Shown here: piece after piece, positions 12,196 to 21,422 of the stretch
How positions within the stretch are numbered: the first letter of the stretch is position 1
Layout of the letters: each line of letters opens with the position of its first letter
Origin: Incurvaria masculella
Taxonomy: Eukaryota > Arthropoda > Insecta > Lepidoptera > Incurvariidae
Assembly (NCBI GenBank): GCA_946894095.1
Contig: OX335641.1
Location: 8,636,501-8,700,500 of the forward strand
Direction: 5' to 3'
Length of the DNA: 64,000 nucleotides
Program-made: the position numbers and the translations under genes
Notes under the pieces: generated by a model
What the model saw: only the letters and a program-made list of their open reading frames with translations
Database searches by the model: none
What the model was told of the DNA's origin: nothing

Positions 12196-13344
12196 TTATG
12201 TATATCGATACATATTATTTGCAATAAATATATTCTAACGGTGTTTAATTGGCGGGAAATGCAAACTGTAATGTCTGGAGGCAAACAACTTGTGTCATGG
12301 CTATTTCACAAATTCGGAATCAATCTGTTCGGATGCTGAACCTAATAAGTACCAGGCGTGCATACAATGAGACTAATGGAAGAGGCGACTCTATACGGTC
12401 TATTCAGAAAACAATTACACCGATAATAGAATAAATGGCATCATCAGCCCACTTCACGTCTCGTCTGCGTACTGGCATTGTGCTCCGCTGTAATGCAATT
12501 TCACTTTGCATACGTTCAACTTATGACGACCTAGTAAATGGGGATACTTACCATCGATTGTTTTTTATTCCGTGTAAAATAATTTAATTCTGTTTCATTA
12601 ATTGTGGGTTGCTTCATTCAACACGAAAAATATTTGAAATAAGGCTCAATCTGAGGATGTGATCAGACACATATTATTTGAAACCTGCTGACGAATCATT
12701 TACATGATTATATAAAAAAACACAATGGAAACCAAATGTAAACTTCTTTTGAACTTTTTTTTAGAGGAAGTTATAAGTATGATGAAATGTTCTTGATTCT
12801 AATTAATTTGATGTTAAACAGATATTAAAGCTTCAATATTAAAGTATTGTTATCAGATTTTGAAAAATACAGGAGTAATTTTGATCGGCACTTTCGTCTA
12901 AAGTAAGGCCTAATAATTGATTGAAAAGTCCTTGCGTCGATTAGATATATTAATTATCTGGTTAGCTCAGTGGTTACAGCAGTGGACATATAATACGAGC
13001 ATCACTCTCAAATATAGCACATTATTACTAAAATATACCTATAAATTACCTTCTTCATCGATCTATAGTACCAACTTAGATACTCCATCTACGCATGTTT
13101 GTTGATGTAAATTTTGCAATTATTTTGGGTACTACCAGTGGTTAAATTGTTGTTTGTGCTAATTACATCAGTTTTGCATACATTTGGATAGAGATTTAAA
13201 GTGTAATTTTGTGGTACGCTTGTTTGTGAATTTGAAGGACAACAAGATTTCTCTGGTCAGACAATTTTATAGAGTAAAAAGTAAAATGGTTGCAGTTAAA
13301 ATTTAAACACATTTAAATTAACTTTGGTTTTGTAACGGAATATA
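12196..13344. other. AT-rich spacer, no gene seen
   Basis: No supported gene. Short frames at 12249-12434 and 12917-13105 begin with non-ATG codons or lack any recognisable motif. Confidence 0.5.
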
Positions 13345-13346
13345 TA

Positions 13347-14625
13347 GGTTGGGGAAAAAGTTTCTTCGCATTTTTTAAGAAAATTCAAAACATTTTTTAA
13401 TATGGTTTATTTACATTTAACTAAAGTATGTAGGTACCATTTTGTTCGATAACTTTTTGCCATCTTGTAGGTAGGGACATGATCCCATTGCTATAGAAAT
13501 ATTGGGACTTCTGATCAATATACCGCGACAAGTGGTTTTGGCAGTCCTCTCGTGATGTTAACCTGACACTGCCTAAAGAATTCTGAAGAGACCTAAACAG
13601 GTGGAAATCTGAAGGTGCAAGGTCAGGACTATACGGCAGATGCATTAACACCTCCCAGCCAAACTCTCTTAGTTTTTGCTGAGGGGCTAAAGATGTGTAA
13701 GGTCTAGCGTTATCATGATGAAAAACCACACCCCTTCTGTTGATTAATTCCGGCCGCTTTCTCTCAACTTCTTGCTTTAATCTCATCAGTTGTTCGCAGT
13801 AGAGTTCAGAATCGATGGTCCTGCCTGGTGGTAACAGCTCATAATGAATAATGCCCTTCCAATCCCACCACACACACAGCATCACCTTGTTGCGAGTTAA
13901 CCCGGGTTTCGCCACAGTCTGTGAAGCTTGACCGGCCTTTGACCACGACCTTTTTCGCACGTTCTTGTCGTACGTGATCCACTTTTCATCACCAGTTATC
14001 AGCTTCTTCAAAAATGGTTCGGTTTCATTACGTCGTAATAAAGAATCACAAATGAGTACACGGTTCATTAGGTTTCTTTCAGTGAGCTCGTGAGGTACCC
14101 AAATATCGAGCTTTTTTGTGTACCCAGTTTTTTTCAAATGCGCCAAAACTGCTTTGTGGTCAATTCCTAGTTCTTCAACTACGTCGTAACTACTGATATG
14201 CCGATCTTGCTCCACTTTTTCAAAAATGGCATCCATTTTATCCGTAATAGGGCGACCAGAGCGACGTGCATCTTTGACATCAAAATTTCCGGATTGAAAA
14301 CGCTTAAACCAAATTTGTGCTACTCTCACAGACACTGCACTAGGTCCATAAACATCGCAAATTTTTTTCGCGGCTTGCGTTGCATTTTTACCTTTTTTGT
14401 AGTAAAATTTTAAAATGTATCGAATTTCTTCATTAGATTCACTCATTTTGACAGTACGAAAAACAAATGAGAATCACACATTTTCCTAATTTGAATTTGG
14501 AATTATGTTCTTTAAAATTTAAACTTTCAATGATACCAAAACCAGCCAGATACAAATAGTATAGCCAAAGAGATTTTATTACAAGTTCATACATACTATA
14601 ATGCGAAAAGACTTTTTCCCCGACC
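13347..14625 (-). mobile_element. mariner transposon, copy 1 (1279 bp)
   Basis: The element is bounded by 25-bp terminal inverted repeats: left GGTTGGGGAAAAAGTTTCTT CGCAT (13347-13371), right in reverse complement GGTCGGGGAAAAAGTCTTTT CGCAT (14601-14625), 22 of 25 identical. Both sides are flanked by TA (13345-13346 and 14626-14627), the mariner target duplication. It holds a single intact transposase frame. It is nearly identical to the copy at 31729-32989 in opposite orientation, 18 bp longer by an internal segment that copy 2 lacks. The near identity and open frame point to recent insertion. Confidence 0.95.
13421..14446 (-). CDS. mariner transposase (D,D34D), 341 aa
   Basis: Cut-and-paste transposase that would bind the element's terminal repeats and catalyse excision and integration at TA. 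The N-terminal half (about residues 1-115) carries the paired-like helix-turn-helix DNA-binding region, with a W-F-x-x-F-x-x-G block and a following SGRP linker. WVPHELTE (about residue 115) is a family hallmark. The catalytic triad is visible: D in TGDEKW, D in HHDNARP, and D in YSPDLAPSD with exactly 34 residues between the second and third, the mariner D,D34D signature. Length (341) is normal for the family. The resemblance to SETMAR-type motifs suggests the cecropia-like group (inference). Possible lesions compared with copy 2 are ARPYTS for the usual ARPHTS and HLPYSP for HPPYSP. It is complete from ATG (14446) to stop, so it could be expressed; activity cannot be judged. Confidence 0.93.
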   Translation of the reverse strand: MSESNEEIRYILKFYYKKGKNATQAAKKICDVYGPSAVSVRVAQIWFKRFQSGNFDVKDARRSGRPITDKMDAIFEKVEQDRHISSYDVVEELGIDHKAVLAHLKKTGYTKKLDIWVPHELTERNLMNRVLICDSLLRRNETEPFLKKLITGDEKWITYDKNVRKRSWSKAGQASQTVAKPGLTRNKVMLCVWWDWKGIIHYELLPPGRTIDSELYCEQLMRLKQEVERKRPELINRRGVVFHHDNARPYTSLAPQQKLREFGWEVLMHLPYSPDLAPSDFHLFRSLQNSLGSVRLTSREDCQNHLSRYIDQKSQYFYSNGIMSLPTRWQKVIEQNGTYIL

Positions 14626-14877
14626 TATCTTAATGCTTAATGCTAAATTATTCTGAAATATTATTTTAAATATATAGCGATACGTATATATTTTCCGATT
14701 AAACCATAGATAATCTTTTCACCATCAAAGGGAGGTTCTGTAGGTGATCGACGAAATTGATACAGATAAACTACGGCAGTTTGACAAAAAAAAGAGTTGA
14801 AGGTTGTACTAACTAAACCCGCCTTCTTTTCAAAAATTCGTGGCAAATTTGTTACTTACTAGATTAAACAAGTATGA

Positions 14878-14981
14878 TCAACAACAACATCTTAGCATAT
14901 ACTCGTAGTCGTGACAAAGTCCATGCAGATTCAGCGGGCAGCTTCTCAGCACAACGCCACCGCATTGTATAGGAAGATTAT
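14878..14981 (-). pseudogene. Cysteine-rich unit 0, diverged, open, ends in TGA
   Basis: A convincing acceptor (pyrimidine-rich tract then CTGCAG) precedes ATAATCTTCC at 14981. The open frame reads (D)NLPIQCGGVVL, RSCPLNLHGLC and ends in CCC followed by TGA at 14878-14880. It shares the NLP start, the CP pair and the C-terminal Cys cluster with unit 1. Entry phase is the same (phase 1) as in unit 1, so it could be the following exon if the GT in TTTG|GTGGGC of unit 1 is a donor. Overall identity is low (about 8 of 33), so homology rests on position and nucleotide similarity (GCTGCCCGC). Confidence 0.4.
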
Positions 14982-15040
14982 CTGCAGAAGAAACCAGAAA
15001 AAAATAAAAGTGGGCCATCAATGGTTGTAATAATAGTGAA

Positions 15041-15063
15041 ATAATAATAATAATAATAATAAT
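15041..15063. repeat. (AAT)n microsatellite
   Basis: About seven perfect ATA/AAT units between unit 0 and unit 1 of the cysteine-rich array. Confidence 0.9.
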
Positions 15064-15144
15064 GTATTTAAATCAGGTGCATCGTCCCATAAAATGAGAT
15101 CCAAATGATTATAATTTCGATATAATTAATTTACTTTAGATTTA

Positions 15145-15272
15145 CTAGTTAAGCCCACCAAATAGTTTAGCGCAGCCGCAGCAGTAACCAGTGACGACAG
15201 CTGGGTCGTCCTCGCAAGAACGCGGCGGGCAGCCGGAGCAGAACGTGCCGATACCTAGCCACGGGAGGTTCA
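15145..15272 (-). CDS. Cysteine-rich unit 1, intact (possible exon or partial gene)
   Basis: The frame entered at 15272 after TTTGCAG reads (V)NLPWLGIGTFCSGCPPRS, CEDDPAVVTGYCCGCA and KLFGGLN, then stop TAG at 15145-15147. Six cysteines in 23 residues (C-x2-C-x4-C-x10-CC-x-C) suggest a small disulfide-bonded, probably secreted module; that is inference. The unit is GC-rich compared with its surroundings and has no lesion, unlike its tandem neighbours. That pattern is what selection on one unit would leave. No initiator ATG or signal peptide is visible nearby, so if it is real it is an internal or last exon of a gene whose 5' part lies at higher coordinates. Family unknown. Confidence 0.45.
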
Positions 15273-15405
15273 CTGCAAATACGCAAACATCATCATTCAT
15301 GAGCACAACTGCATTGCAGTAGTTGATAAATAGATCGAGACCGTGATCTCACAAGTGGCAGACAGCGTGATTAAAACGTGAAGATACCCAATCAAGGCAA
15401 GTTCA
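15273..15405 (-). pseudogene. Cysteine-rich unit 2, two stops
   Basis: Aligns with unit 1 without gaps over 35 codons: VNLP*LGIFTF*SRC ... QCSCA. The tryptophan codon TGG has become TGA and the first cysteine TGC has become TAA. Other cysteines are replaced. It is a decayed copy. Confidence 0.7.
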
Positions 15406-15540
15406 CTGCCAATACATCAACATTATCAGAGCAGGCCAGGCCCGAACTGTAGTAACTAATGACAACAGAAGAATCGACCTTACACGAGCACGAAGAGCGA
15501 CCGAAACAAATCGTTCCGATCTTCAGCAAATACAGGCTCA
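15406..15540 (-). pseudogene. Cysteine-rich unit 3, open but missing cysteines
   Basis: Exactly 135 bp and open throughout: VSLYLLKIGTICFGRSSCSC, KVDSSVVISYYSSGLACSDN, VDVLA, then running into VNLP and the stop of unit 2. It aligns with unit 1 without gaps (IGT-x-C, the third cysteine, D, VV, Y). Some of the conserved cysteines have become R, Y or S. The open 45-codon reading across the linker argues that the linker was coding. Confidence 0.6.
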
Positions 15541-15680
15541 CTTTAAATACAGTAACAATATCTCTGATGAACATAGCGGATCTGTAACAGTCCCTGGTGA
15601 CGACAACAGGGTCGCCATCGCACGAGTGTGTTGGGAAGCTTGAGTATAGAACGTGCCGATAGCCACACACGGTGGGTTCA
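15541..15680 (-). pseudogene. Cysteine-rich unit 4, frameshifted
   Basis: Begins VNPPCVAIGTFYTQA in one frame and continues as SFPTHSCDGDPVVVTRDCYR in another, matching the CPPRSCEDDPAVVTGYCC stretch of unit 1. Length 140 bp fits a small net insertion that broke the frame. Confidence 0.65.
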
Positions 15681-15791
15681 CTGAAATTATATCAACTCCA
15701 ACACACTTAACGAAACGACATTGCAGTCGATGGAGATCATGCAGTGGGCAGCAAGAGCAGAACGTGCCGGTAGCCAGCTACGGTAGGTTTA
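15681..15791 (-). pseudogene. Cysteine-rich unit 5, stop and 24-bp deletion
   Basis: Reads VNLP*LATGTFCSCCPLHDL, aligned with VNLPWLGIGTFCSGCPPRS. The tryptophan codon is now TAG, and the unit is 24 bp short, lacking the central DDPAVVT segment. Confidence 0.65.
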
Positions 15792-15923
15792 CTTCAAATT
15801 CATAAACAAAATTTAATTTAAAGAGACCAATACAGCTGTAGATTGTGATGATAGTGAGGTCCTATTTGCATGAGTGCGGTGGGCAGCCAGAGCAGATCAT
15901 GCAAGCTATGGTGTGTTTATTCA
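15792..15923 (-). pseudogene. Cysteine-rich unit 6, one in-frame stop
   Basis: Reads VNKHTIACMICSGCPPHSCK, then stop TAG, then DLTIITIYSCIGLFKLN. One codon shorter than unit 1, so still in frame with the next unit. CSGCPPHSC keeps the C-x2-C-x4-C spacing exactly. Confidence 0.65.
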
Positions 15924-16066
15924 CTTCAAAATCATTAACACTTTTTCACTTGAACCGACTGATATTACAGCAGCTGGTGATGACAGTAGGCTCGTATTTG
16001 CACGGAGTGCAGCGGGCAACCAGAGAAACAAGAATCGATATCCAGCTGATACTTGTTTCTCTGGTT
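15924..16066 (-). pseudogene. Cysteine-rich unit 7, 5'-most, frameshifted
   Basis: FSGCPLHS in one frame and CKYEPTVITSCCNI in the next align with unit 1's CSGCPPRS and CEDDPAVVTGYCCGC. The 5' part is shortened. A 15-bp inverted repeat (AACCAGAGAAACAAG and its complement, about 16017-16066) overlaps this unit and may reflect a local inverted duplication. Confidence 0.55.
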
Positions 16067-18252
16067 ATATACAGGTTAGCGATACATAGGTTATTAATAT
16101 CAGCCAATAATTATTAGAACAGCAAATCTTGCTTTACATATCAAAAGCGAATACGAACCTCTGTAAGCCTTTCTCACAACGTATTCTTCAGAAATGCAAC
16201 ATGTAGCATTCATGGAAGAGATTAATATTATTAAAGGCAGTACACTACACATCATTACACAGTTATTCATATTTACAATCTGGTGCCCGCTTCGAATATT
16301 TATAAAAAAAAACTTACGGAGCAGTTAGATCAGTAGATTATCAAAGATTTGATTTTGTTTGTACGGCTTATTTTAAATTAAATTAATATCTATAGTCTTA
16401 TTTAAACCAGTTGAACGGATACCTCAGGTGGCACAAACAGAAATGTATTAACTCAAGAATGCGTGCTTCTTTAAATACAGACAATTAGTACAATGCGTTT
16501 TTAACTTCAATTAAACAGATTTGAGTAATGAGAAAAATCGTTACAGGGCATTGCCTTTACCTTTAAGCCTTGCTTGTTTACAACAATTAAGTTGTCCGTG
16601 GTCACTAAGTCGCATATGTCTTGCTAAGTTTGTCATATAATTAAATTGCGTTTTGTAACGAAAGAGGAAAATACGTATTTAATTAAATGTAAACATCTTA
16701 CTGTGTAGGTATTACTGATTACCACCAGATGTATGAACATACTGCCGAAACAATTAATACTTTGCGCATAAGATATTTATCATTAGATAGTATGCTTATG
16801 TAACATCGAATTGCAGAAAACAATAATAATGATAACATATGATATAAATAAAATAAAACGCGTTATCATAAAATTCATTCCCACGCCATCATTTTCCCGT
16901 TGCAGAATTAGATTGTTTGACGTGTAATGACGAGATATGGCAATGCTACAATAGGGCTTGACAAAAAACATCGCACGAAATATTTACGAGTTCAAACCCA
17001 GACGTAACGAAAAAAATCCCCTCTTTTTAGGGAAACAGACAAAAAGTTGGCGCGGTTCTAATCGAAAATTACCCAAAATAATTCTGTTCAGTGTATAACC
17101 TGCGTTCACACACACGAGAATTATTCCATATTTGATTAGATGCAAACATATTTCTTTAGAAACTCAAGTAATGTCAATGACTGACAAAAATATGATTATA
17201 ATCAAGATTTTTTTTACGCCACATTTAGATTCAAGTTATAAATACGTTACATATTTGTTCATGTAGTGATGAAATTGTTTAATCGTAACAGGTTTCCAAT
17301 AATTTTTAATATCTTATAAAAGCTCTTTTAATTATTTAATTTACATATCATCATTAGCTAAAGTTTGCGGCTCCGCTCGGGTCCAGCGTGCTATTCAGAT
17401 GGTCCTGTCATTAAAACAGCTGCATCGATCGTTAAACGAGTTCTTGGTTCACTTATCGTGTGAGCGGAAACGAGAAAGAAATACTTTTTACGATTGATAT
17501 AGCCGTATCGATATATACGCAAATTGGATTTTTTTTATAAAGTTGAAATATCAATACCGTGTTTTTATAACAATTTTATTCGAAGTGGAATACCGTTCAA
17601 TAACTATCAGTATAAACACCCGTATTTGCTAACTCTCTAATATAAATTATATACAATTAATTAAAATGTAACTAATTAAAAAAATATGTGTGGAAGTTAA
17701 GCTTATATAAGCTTATGCATTATCGGAAACTGTGTATTTTGGTCAAATATAATTTCAAGCAACTTGGAGACAAATGAGACATCCTACATTTTTATTTAAA
17801 TGGGCCATGATTGGTAAAATAAATAAAGAAACAATGTAATAAATTTGCGAGCAAAATTGCACTGGTGTAAACGCATCATTACAAAATCTATGTAGCCGAG
17901 AGGGTAAAGTTCGGCCACTTGGGGTTAAAATAAAATAATTGGTAGAAAAAAATGCCAAAAAAGTAAATAAAAGGGGATTTCTGGTCTTAATATTTTGATC
18001 CCCTCCTTTATGCCGAATCACATAAAGCGCAAGAAGCGTTCGACCGTGCTCCACTTACTCGCTCTGTGTTTCAAGTAATTTTGTCACTCACTTATTGAAT
18101 TGCTGGATATTAGTGTAAATGTACTCGACACTAATATTTCAAGTTAAAAATAAACAGATATTAAGTAGTTACACATCATGAAACGTATATGATTGACTCA
18201 TTAGTGTGATATTGATGCGTGTTAATTTGTATAATTATCTTTTCGAACCAAG
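16067..18252. other. AT-rich spacer with a possible Helitron 3'-end remnant
   Basis: No supported gene. Near 17366-17385 GCGGCTCCGCTCGGGTCCAG resembles the GC-rich hairpin region of the Helitron 3' ends seen at 37343 and 51425, but the CTAG end is not preserved. The reading frames present carry no known motif. Confidence 0.45.
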
Positions 18253-18667
18253 TTTTTTTAATGGAACCTGAAACGGATTGCTAATACAACACAGCTACTT
18301 ATCGTCATGATATTAGCTGAATACAATATATTCCAGAAGAAATAATGTGCCATGCCAGGACCGTCACTTTATATATGTAAGCCCGGTTTTTTTTGTAGGC
18401 AGGGCTGCATTAAATTGACGGAAAACACGTACAAGTTTTCATTTACGCTATAACAACAGTTTCATCCAATGCGGTAGTGCCAACCCGGGCGGGCTTCACC
18501 CTACCACCTAAGACCTACAGCTTCACATGGGTTCCGAACCATGGAACAGCTCCCATTCGTAACGCGATGCACTGTTCCAACCCAGACAGAGAAATACAGT
18601 GGTTCATGACCCGGGCGAGGATTGGAAAGGAACATCATCTAGCTCCTACACCACTAGCTGTTCAAGA
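18253..18667 (-). mobile_element. tRNA-headed SINE, full length, diverged
   Basis: Minus-strand copy: T run and AACCTGAAACGGATTGCTAA at the 3' end, body blocks GCCAACCCGGGCGGGCTTCA and GGTTCCGAACCATGG. At the 5' end the reverse complement gives CAGCTAGTGGTGTAGGAGC, a good A box. The B-box region is altered (CCCGGGCGAGGATTGG). Internal substitutions make it clearly older than the 24667 copy. Confidence 0.75.
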
Positions 18668-18796
18668 TTGTTTTTAGTAATAATAATAAAATACATCTTC
18701 TATTATGGTTTAATATGGTTCATACGCTTCAGATGGTTTAACCTCAAATGAACAGTAACATAGTTTTCTATTTTAGCTTAATTCTTAGTTATTTTT

Positions 18797-19130
18797 AGGG
18801 TTCCGTACCCAAATGGTAAAAACGGAACCCTATTACTAAGCCTCCGCCGTCCGTCCGTCCGTCCGTCCGTCCGTCCGTCCGTCCGTCCGCCCGTCCGTCC
18901 GTCTGTCCGTCTGTCACAGGGCTGTATCTCATGAACCGTAACAGGTAGGAAGATGAAATTTTCACAGATTTCGTATTTATTTTGCCGCTGTAACAACAAA
19001 TAGGTAACATTATAAAATAATAAAAATTAAAGGGGGGCCCCATACAAAAAACGTGTTTTTTTTTTATAAATCCTGTACGATCGTACGGAACCCTTCGTGT
19101 GCGAGTCCGACTCGTACTTGGCCGGTTTTT
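18797..19130 (+). repeat. Lepidopteran GTCC-core dispersed repeat, copy A
   Basis: Starts AGGGTTCCGTACCCAAATGG, contains AACGGAACCCTATTACTAAG then CCTCCGCC, the (GTCC)n core, CAGGGCTGTATCTCATGAAC and AATTTTCACAGATTTCGTAT. It ends CGGAACCCTTCGTGTGCGAG then TCCGACTCG...TTGGCCGG. The first and last ~12 bp (GGGTTCCGTACC and GGTACGGAACCC type) are partly inverted. Four copies occur in this window. It is non-coding; frames through the GTCC core are artefacts. I know it as a common repeat of moth and butterfly genomes but cannot give a family name with confidence. Confidence 0.85.
18846..18913 (+). repeat. (GTCC)n microsatellite
   Basis: About 15 GTCC units with a few C/T and C/G changes, the core of the surrounding dispersed repeat. 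Other copies carry 3-7 units, so this locus has expanded. Confidence 0.95.
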
Positions 19131-21303
19131 ATGCCACATGTTGCAATTTGTAAAAGGTATTTCATGTATGATCCGCCTTGAAACGGCATCACGCACTTAC
19201 CGGTGTCATTTTGTTCTTGCTTTAAGTTTACTCACATTCTGCACGTCACCTTTCCATAGTCATAAAACATATTTGTAAACGCAACAAACGACAATCAGAC
19301 TAAAAGGTAACTGTTTAGCCGTTACAGTGTCGTGCCGATCAAGGGTTAAAAGATAAATAAATACCCTGGGGGCAAGAAGGAACATAAAAAGTCAACCCTT
19401 ACCATATCACCCCATTAAACTACAACCATAGATAATGCAACACAAAAACTTAGAACTAAGCGCACCGTTTACAAATTTTATGAATTAACTTTAAACTTTA
19501 TTAAATAATAAAGTTGGCACATTGTTGTGTCTAAAAGGGGGGCATTGTGAAAAATATTCATTATCAATAGTAAAAAGTTAAATGTGTCTTTGTGAAATCG
19601 ATGAATTTTTACAATGATTTTGCAGTTTTTTACGATCGGCTCTTAAGGTGACTTTTGGAGGTAGTAAACGATTTTATAGGTTAAGCGGATTGTATGTGAC
19701 TGTAGACATTTTAAACGTGAGAATGTAAAGTTTGCGTCCAGGTGCGTTGTGGTGTCGCACTCCCGTGGGAGGAGACGGTAGTTTGAGCAACTGATATACC
19801 CCTGATATGGGTAAGCATTTTCGTTTATACATATGTACATAACATTATAAATTGAACATCTTCCAGTTTAGTCTTACTTATTGTTCGATTTTTTACGGTG
19901 GATTGCGACTGGCCTCTAACGATTTCCGTCTTATTTTTTTTTATATGTGTGTTTATATATTCACTTACCGTCAAAAATATATATTTTTGCGTTTTATGAT
20001 TAATGGAAAGAACAAAGAAACATGAACTTATAATAGCGTCTTTAAGGCTACATTCCTGATTTTTTTCTATAAATTTGTATTAGAAAAGAATATAATTTAG
20101 AACCTGAATGAAAAATTGAACTACGGTAGTTTAGAAAAATCTTACATATATGAAGTCTTCCAACCGTAAAGGCCATAATAATAATTGTATTTTTTCTTAT
20201 AGTGTTAAAATACTAACAACTTCACTCAGAAGAGTTTGCATATAACTTGTATTATATGCAAACTGTATTATTTGTATTGTATTATTGTAAATTGTATTAT
20301 TATCAAATAAAATATTAAAATTCAACATTTCAAAACTGAATAAATGTAATTCAACAATTCATGAATTTGGAGAGAATCGTAAAGACTAATTAAATACGTC
20401 GGGTCTCAAGTAGAATACTTATAAATACGAAACCCACATACGCTTACCTTATTTAATCTAAATTATTGAAATATCGAAAAAGACAATTTATTTATTTAAT
20501 TTCATTTATTTATTAAGGCGACAGTGCATTTACATAACAATAGAACAATAATATAAATGAAAATAACACCAATTACGAGCTCACACAGCTGGAAGAAACA
20601 TAAAATAAAAACGTGAGAATTACGAGATATAAACGAAAGAAAATAAAAAAGAAAATAGAAAATATATGCAATATATATATACAATGAGGTCAGATTCTCA
20701 TTCTTTTGGATTTAACGAAATTTATAAATAGTGGATTGTCGCGGGTCCGTTCGCGATAAAGTCCGACAAAATAGATTTTTTTGTTTACGCCGACTTATTT
20801 AATATTTAACCCAATGCTAATTCATCAGGTAATTCAACTTCACGATCAGTAGTCTTTAATTGAAGGTGAGAAATATACTATACAAGTTACAAGCAGCCAG
20901 ACATACAGATATCATATGGATTGTACAAAAGATAGTAATATAATGGCTTGCTCAGTGCCTCCAACAAGAGTAATTCAGTTCATATTCAAATTTAGAACAA
21001 CAACGCGGGCGGGCGTTATGATTTTAAACTTATTCGTTTTATTGATGTTCATTTGACATGCTACATTCAATGTCAGCATGTGGGCGAGGCGAGAACTAAC
21101 CGGGCGATATTAGGCAAATGTGATTTTAACCACGAATATTACATGTGGATCAATTAATAACCAGTGTTTATGTAAATTTAACAACTAAACGTCATATAAC
21201 TTAGTGAAGTAAGAGTAACCCGCAATTATATTGTTTATAACGCGGTCGGACGGATCAACTCTTTCAATAGGGATGCCAAAGTATTTTTTCTTTTATTAGT
21301 TAA
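19131..21303. other. AT-rich spacer, no gene seen
   Basis: No supported gene. A (TTTA)n-like stretch near 20488-20515 could be the tail of a minus-strand LINE fragment. A GCGGGCGGGCG patch near 21005 is isolated. Confidence 0.5.
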
Positions 21304-21400
21304 AAACTGAGAATTATGAAAGTAAATATACTTTTTGGTACTAAACAGCATCGCTTATTCCAAGGAATGTGACATGTATGTATGTATAATCGACACATTA
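21304..21400 (-). repeat. Second SINE family, 3'-part fragment
   Basis: Reverse complement gives ACATGTCACATTCCTTGGAA then TAAGCGATGCTGTTTAGTAC and AAAAAGTATATTTACTTTCA. The same blocks occur in plus orientation at about 22135-22165 (CATGTCACATTCC) and 23069-23134 (ATTCCTTGGAATAAGCGACG, TTTAGTACGAAAAAGTATAT), which identifies it as a dispersed element. Confidence 0.6.
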
Positions 21401-21422
21401 ATTCATATACAGTAATTAAAAT

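Larger units (their letters stand above)
14878..16066 (-). repeat. Tandem array of ~8 cysteine-rich coding units (135-bp period)
   Basis: Read on the minus strand, seven consecutive units begin with (G)TGAACC-like sequence at 15272, 15405, 15540, 15680, 15791, 15923 and about 16058. An eighth, more distant unit begins at 14981. Steps between starts are 133, 135, 140, 111, 132 and ~135 bp, so the original period is 135 bp (45 codons). The intact unit (15145-15272) reads VNLPWLGIGTFC..., with spacing C-x2-C-x4-C-x10-CC-x-C. Each unit is preceded by a T-rich stretch and AG, as a splice acceptor would be, but the ~30-bp linkers are too short for introns. A coding tandem repeat is therefore equally possible. 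Stops and frameshifts affect most units, so the array is largely dead. I do not recognise the domain. Confidence 0.8.

Noticed and set aside
15041..15063. CRISPR-like or satellite array near the cysteine-rich repeats
   Set aside because: Simple (AAT)n microsatellite; the 135-bp units are coding-type repeats without spacers.
18795..19196. 133-codon minus-strand frame with repeated DGRTDGRT
   Set aside because: It runs through the (GTCC)n core of a dispersed repeat, which gives open, repetitive frames by composition.
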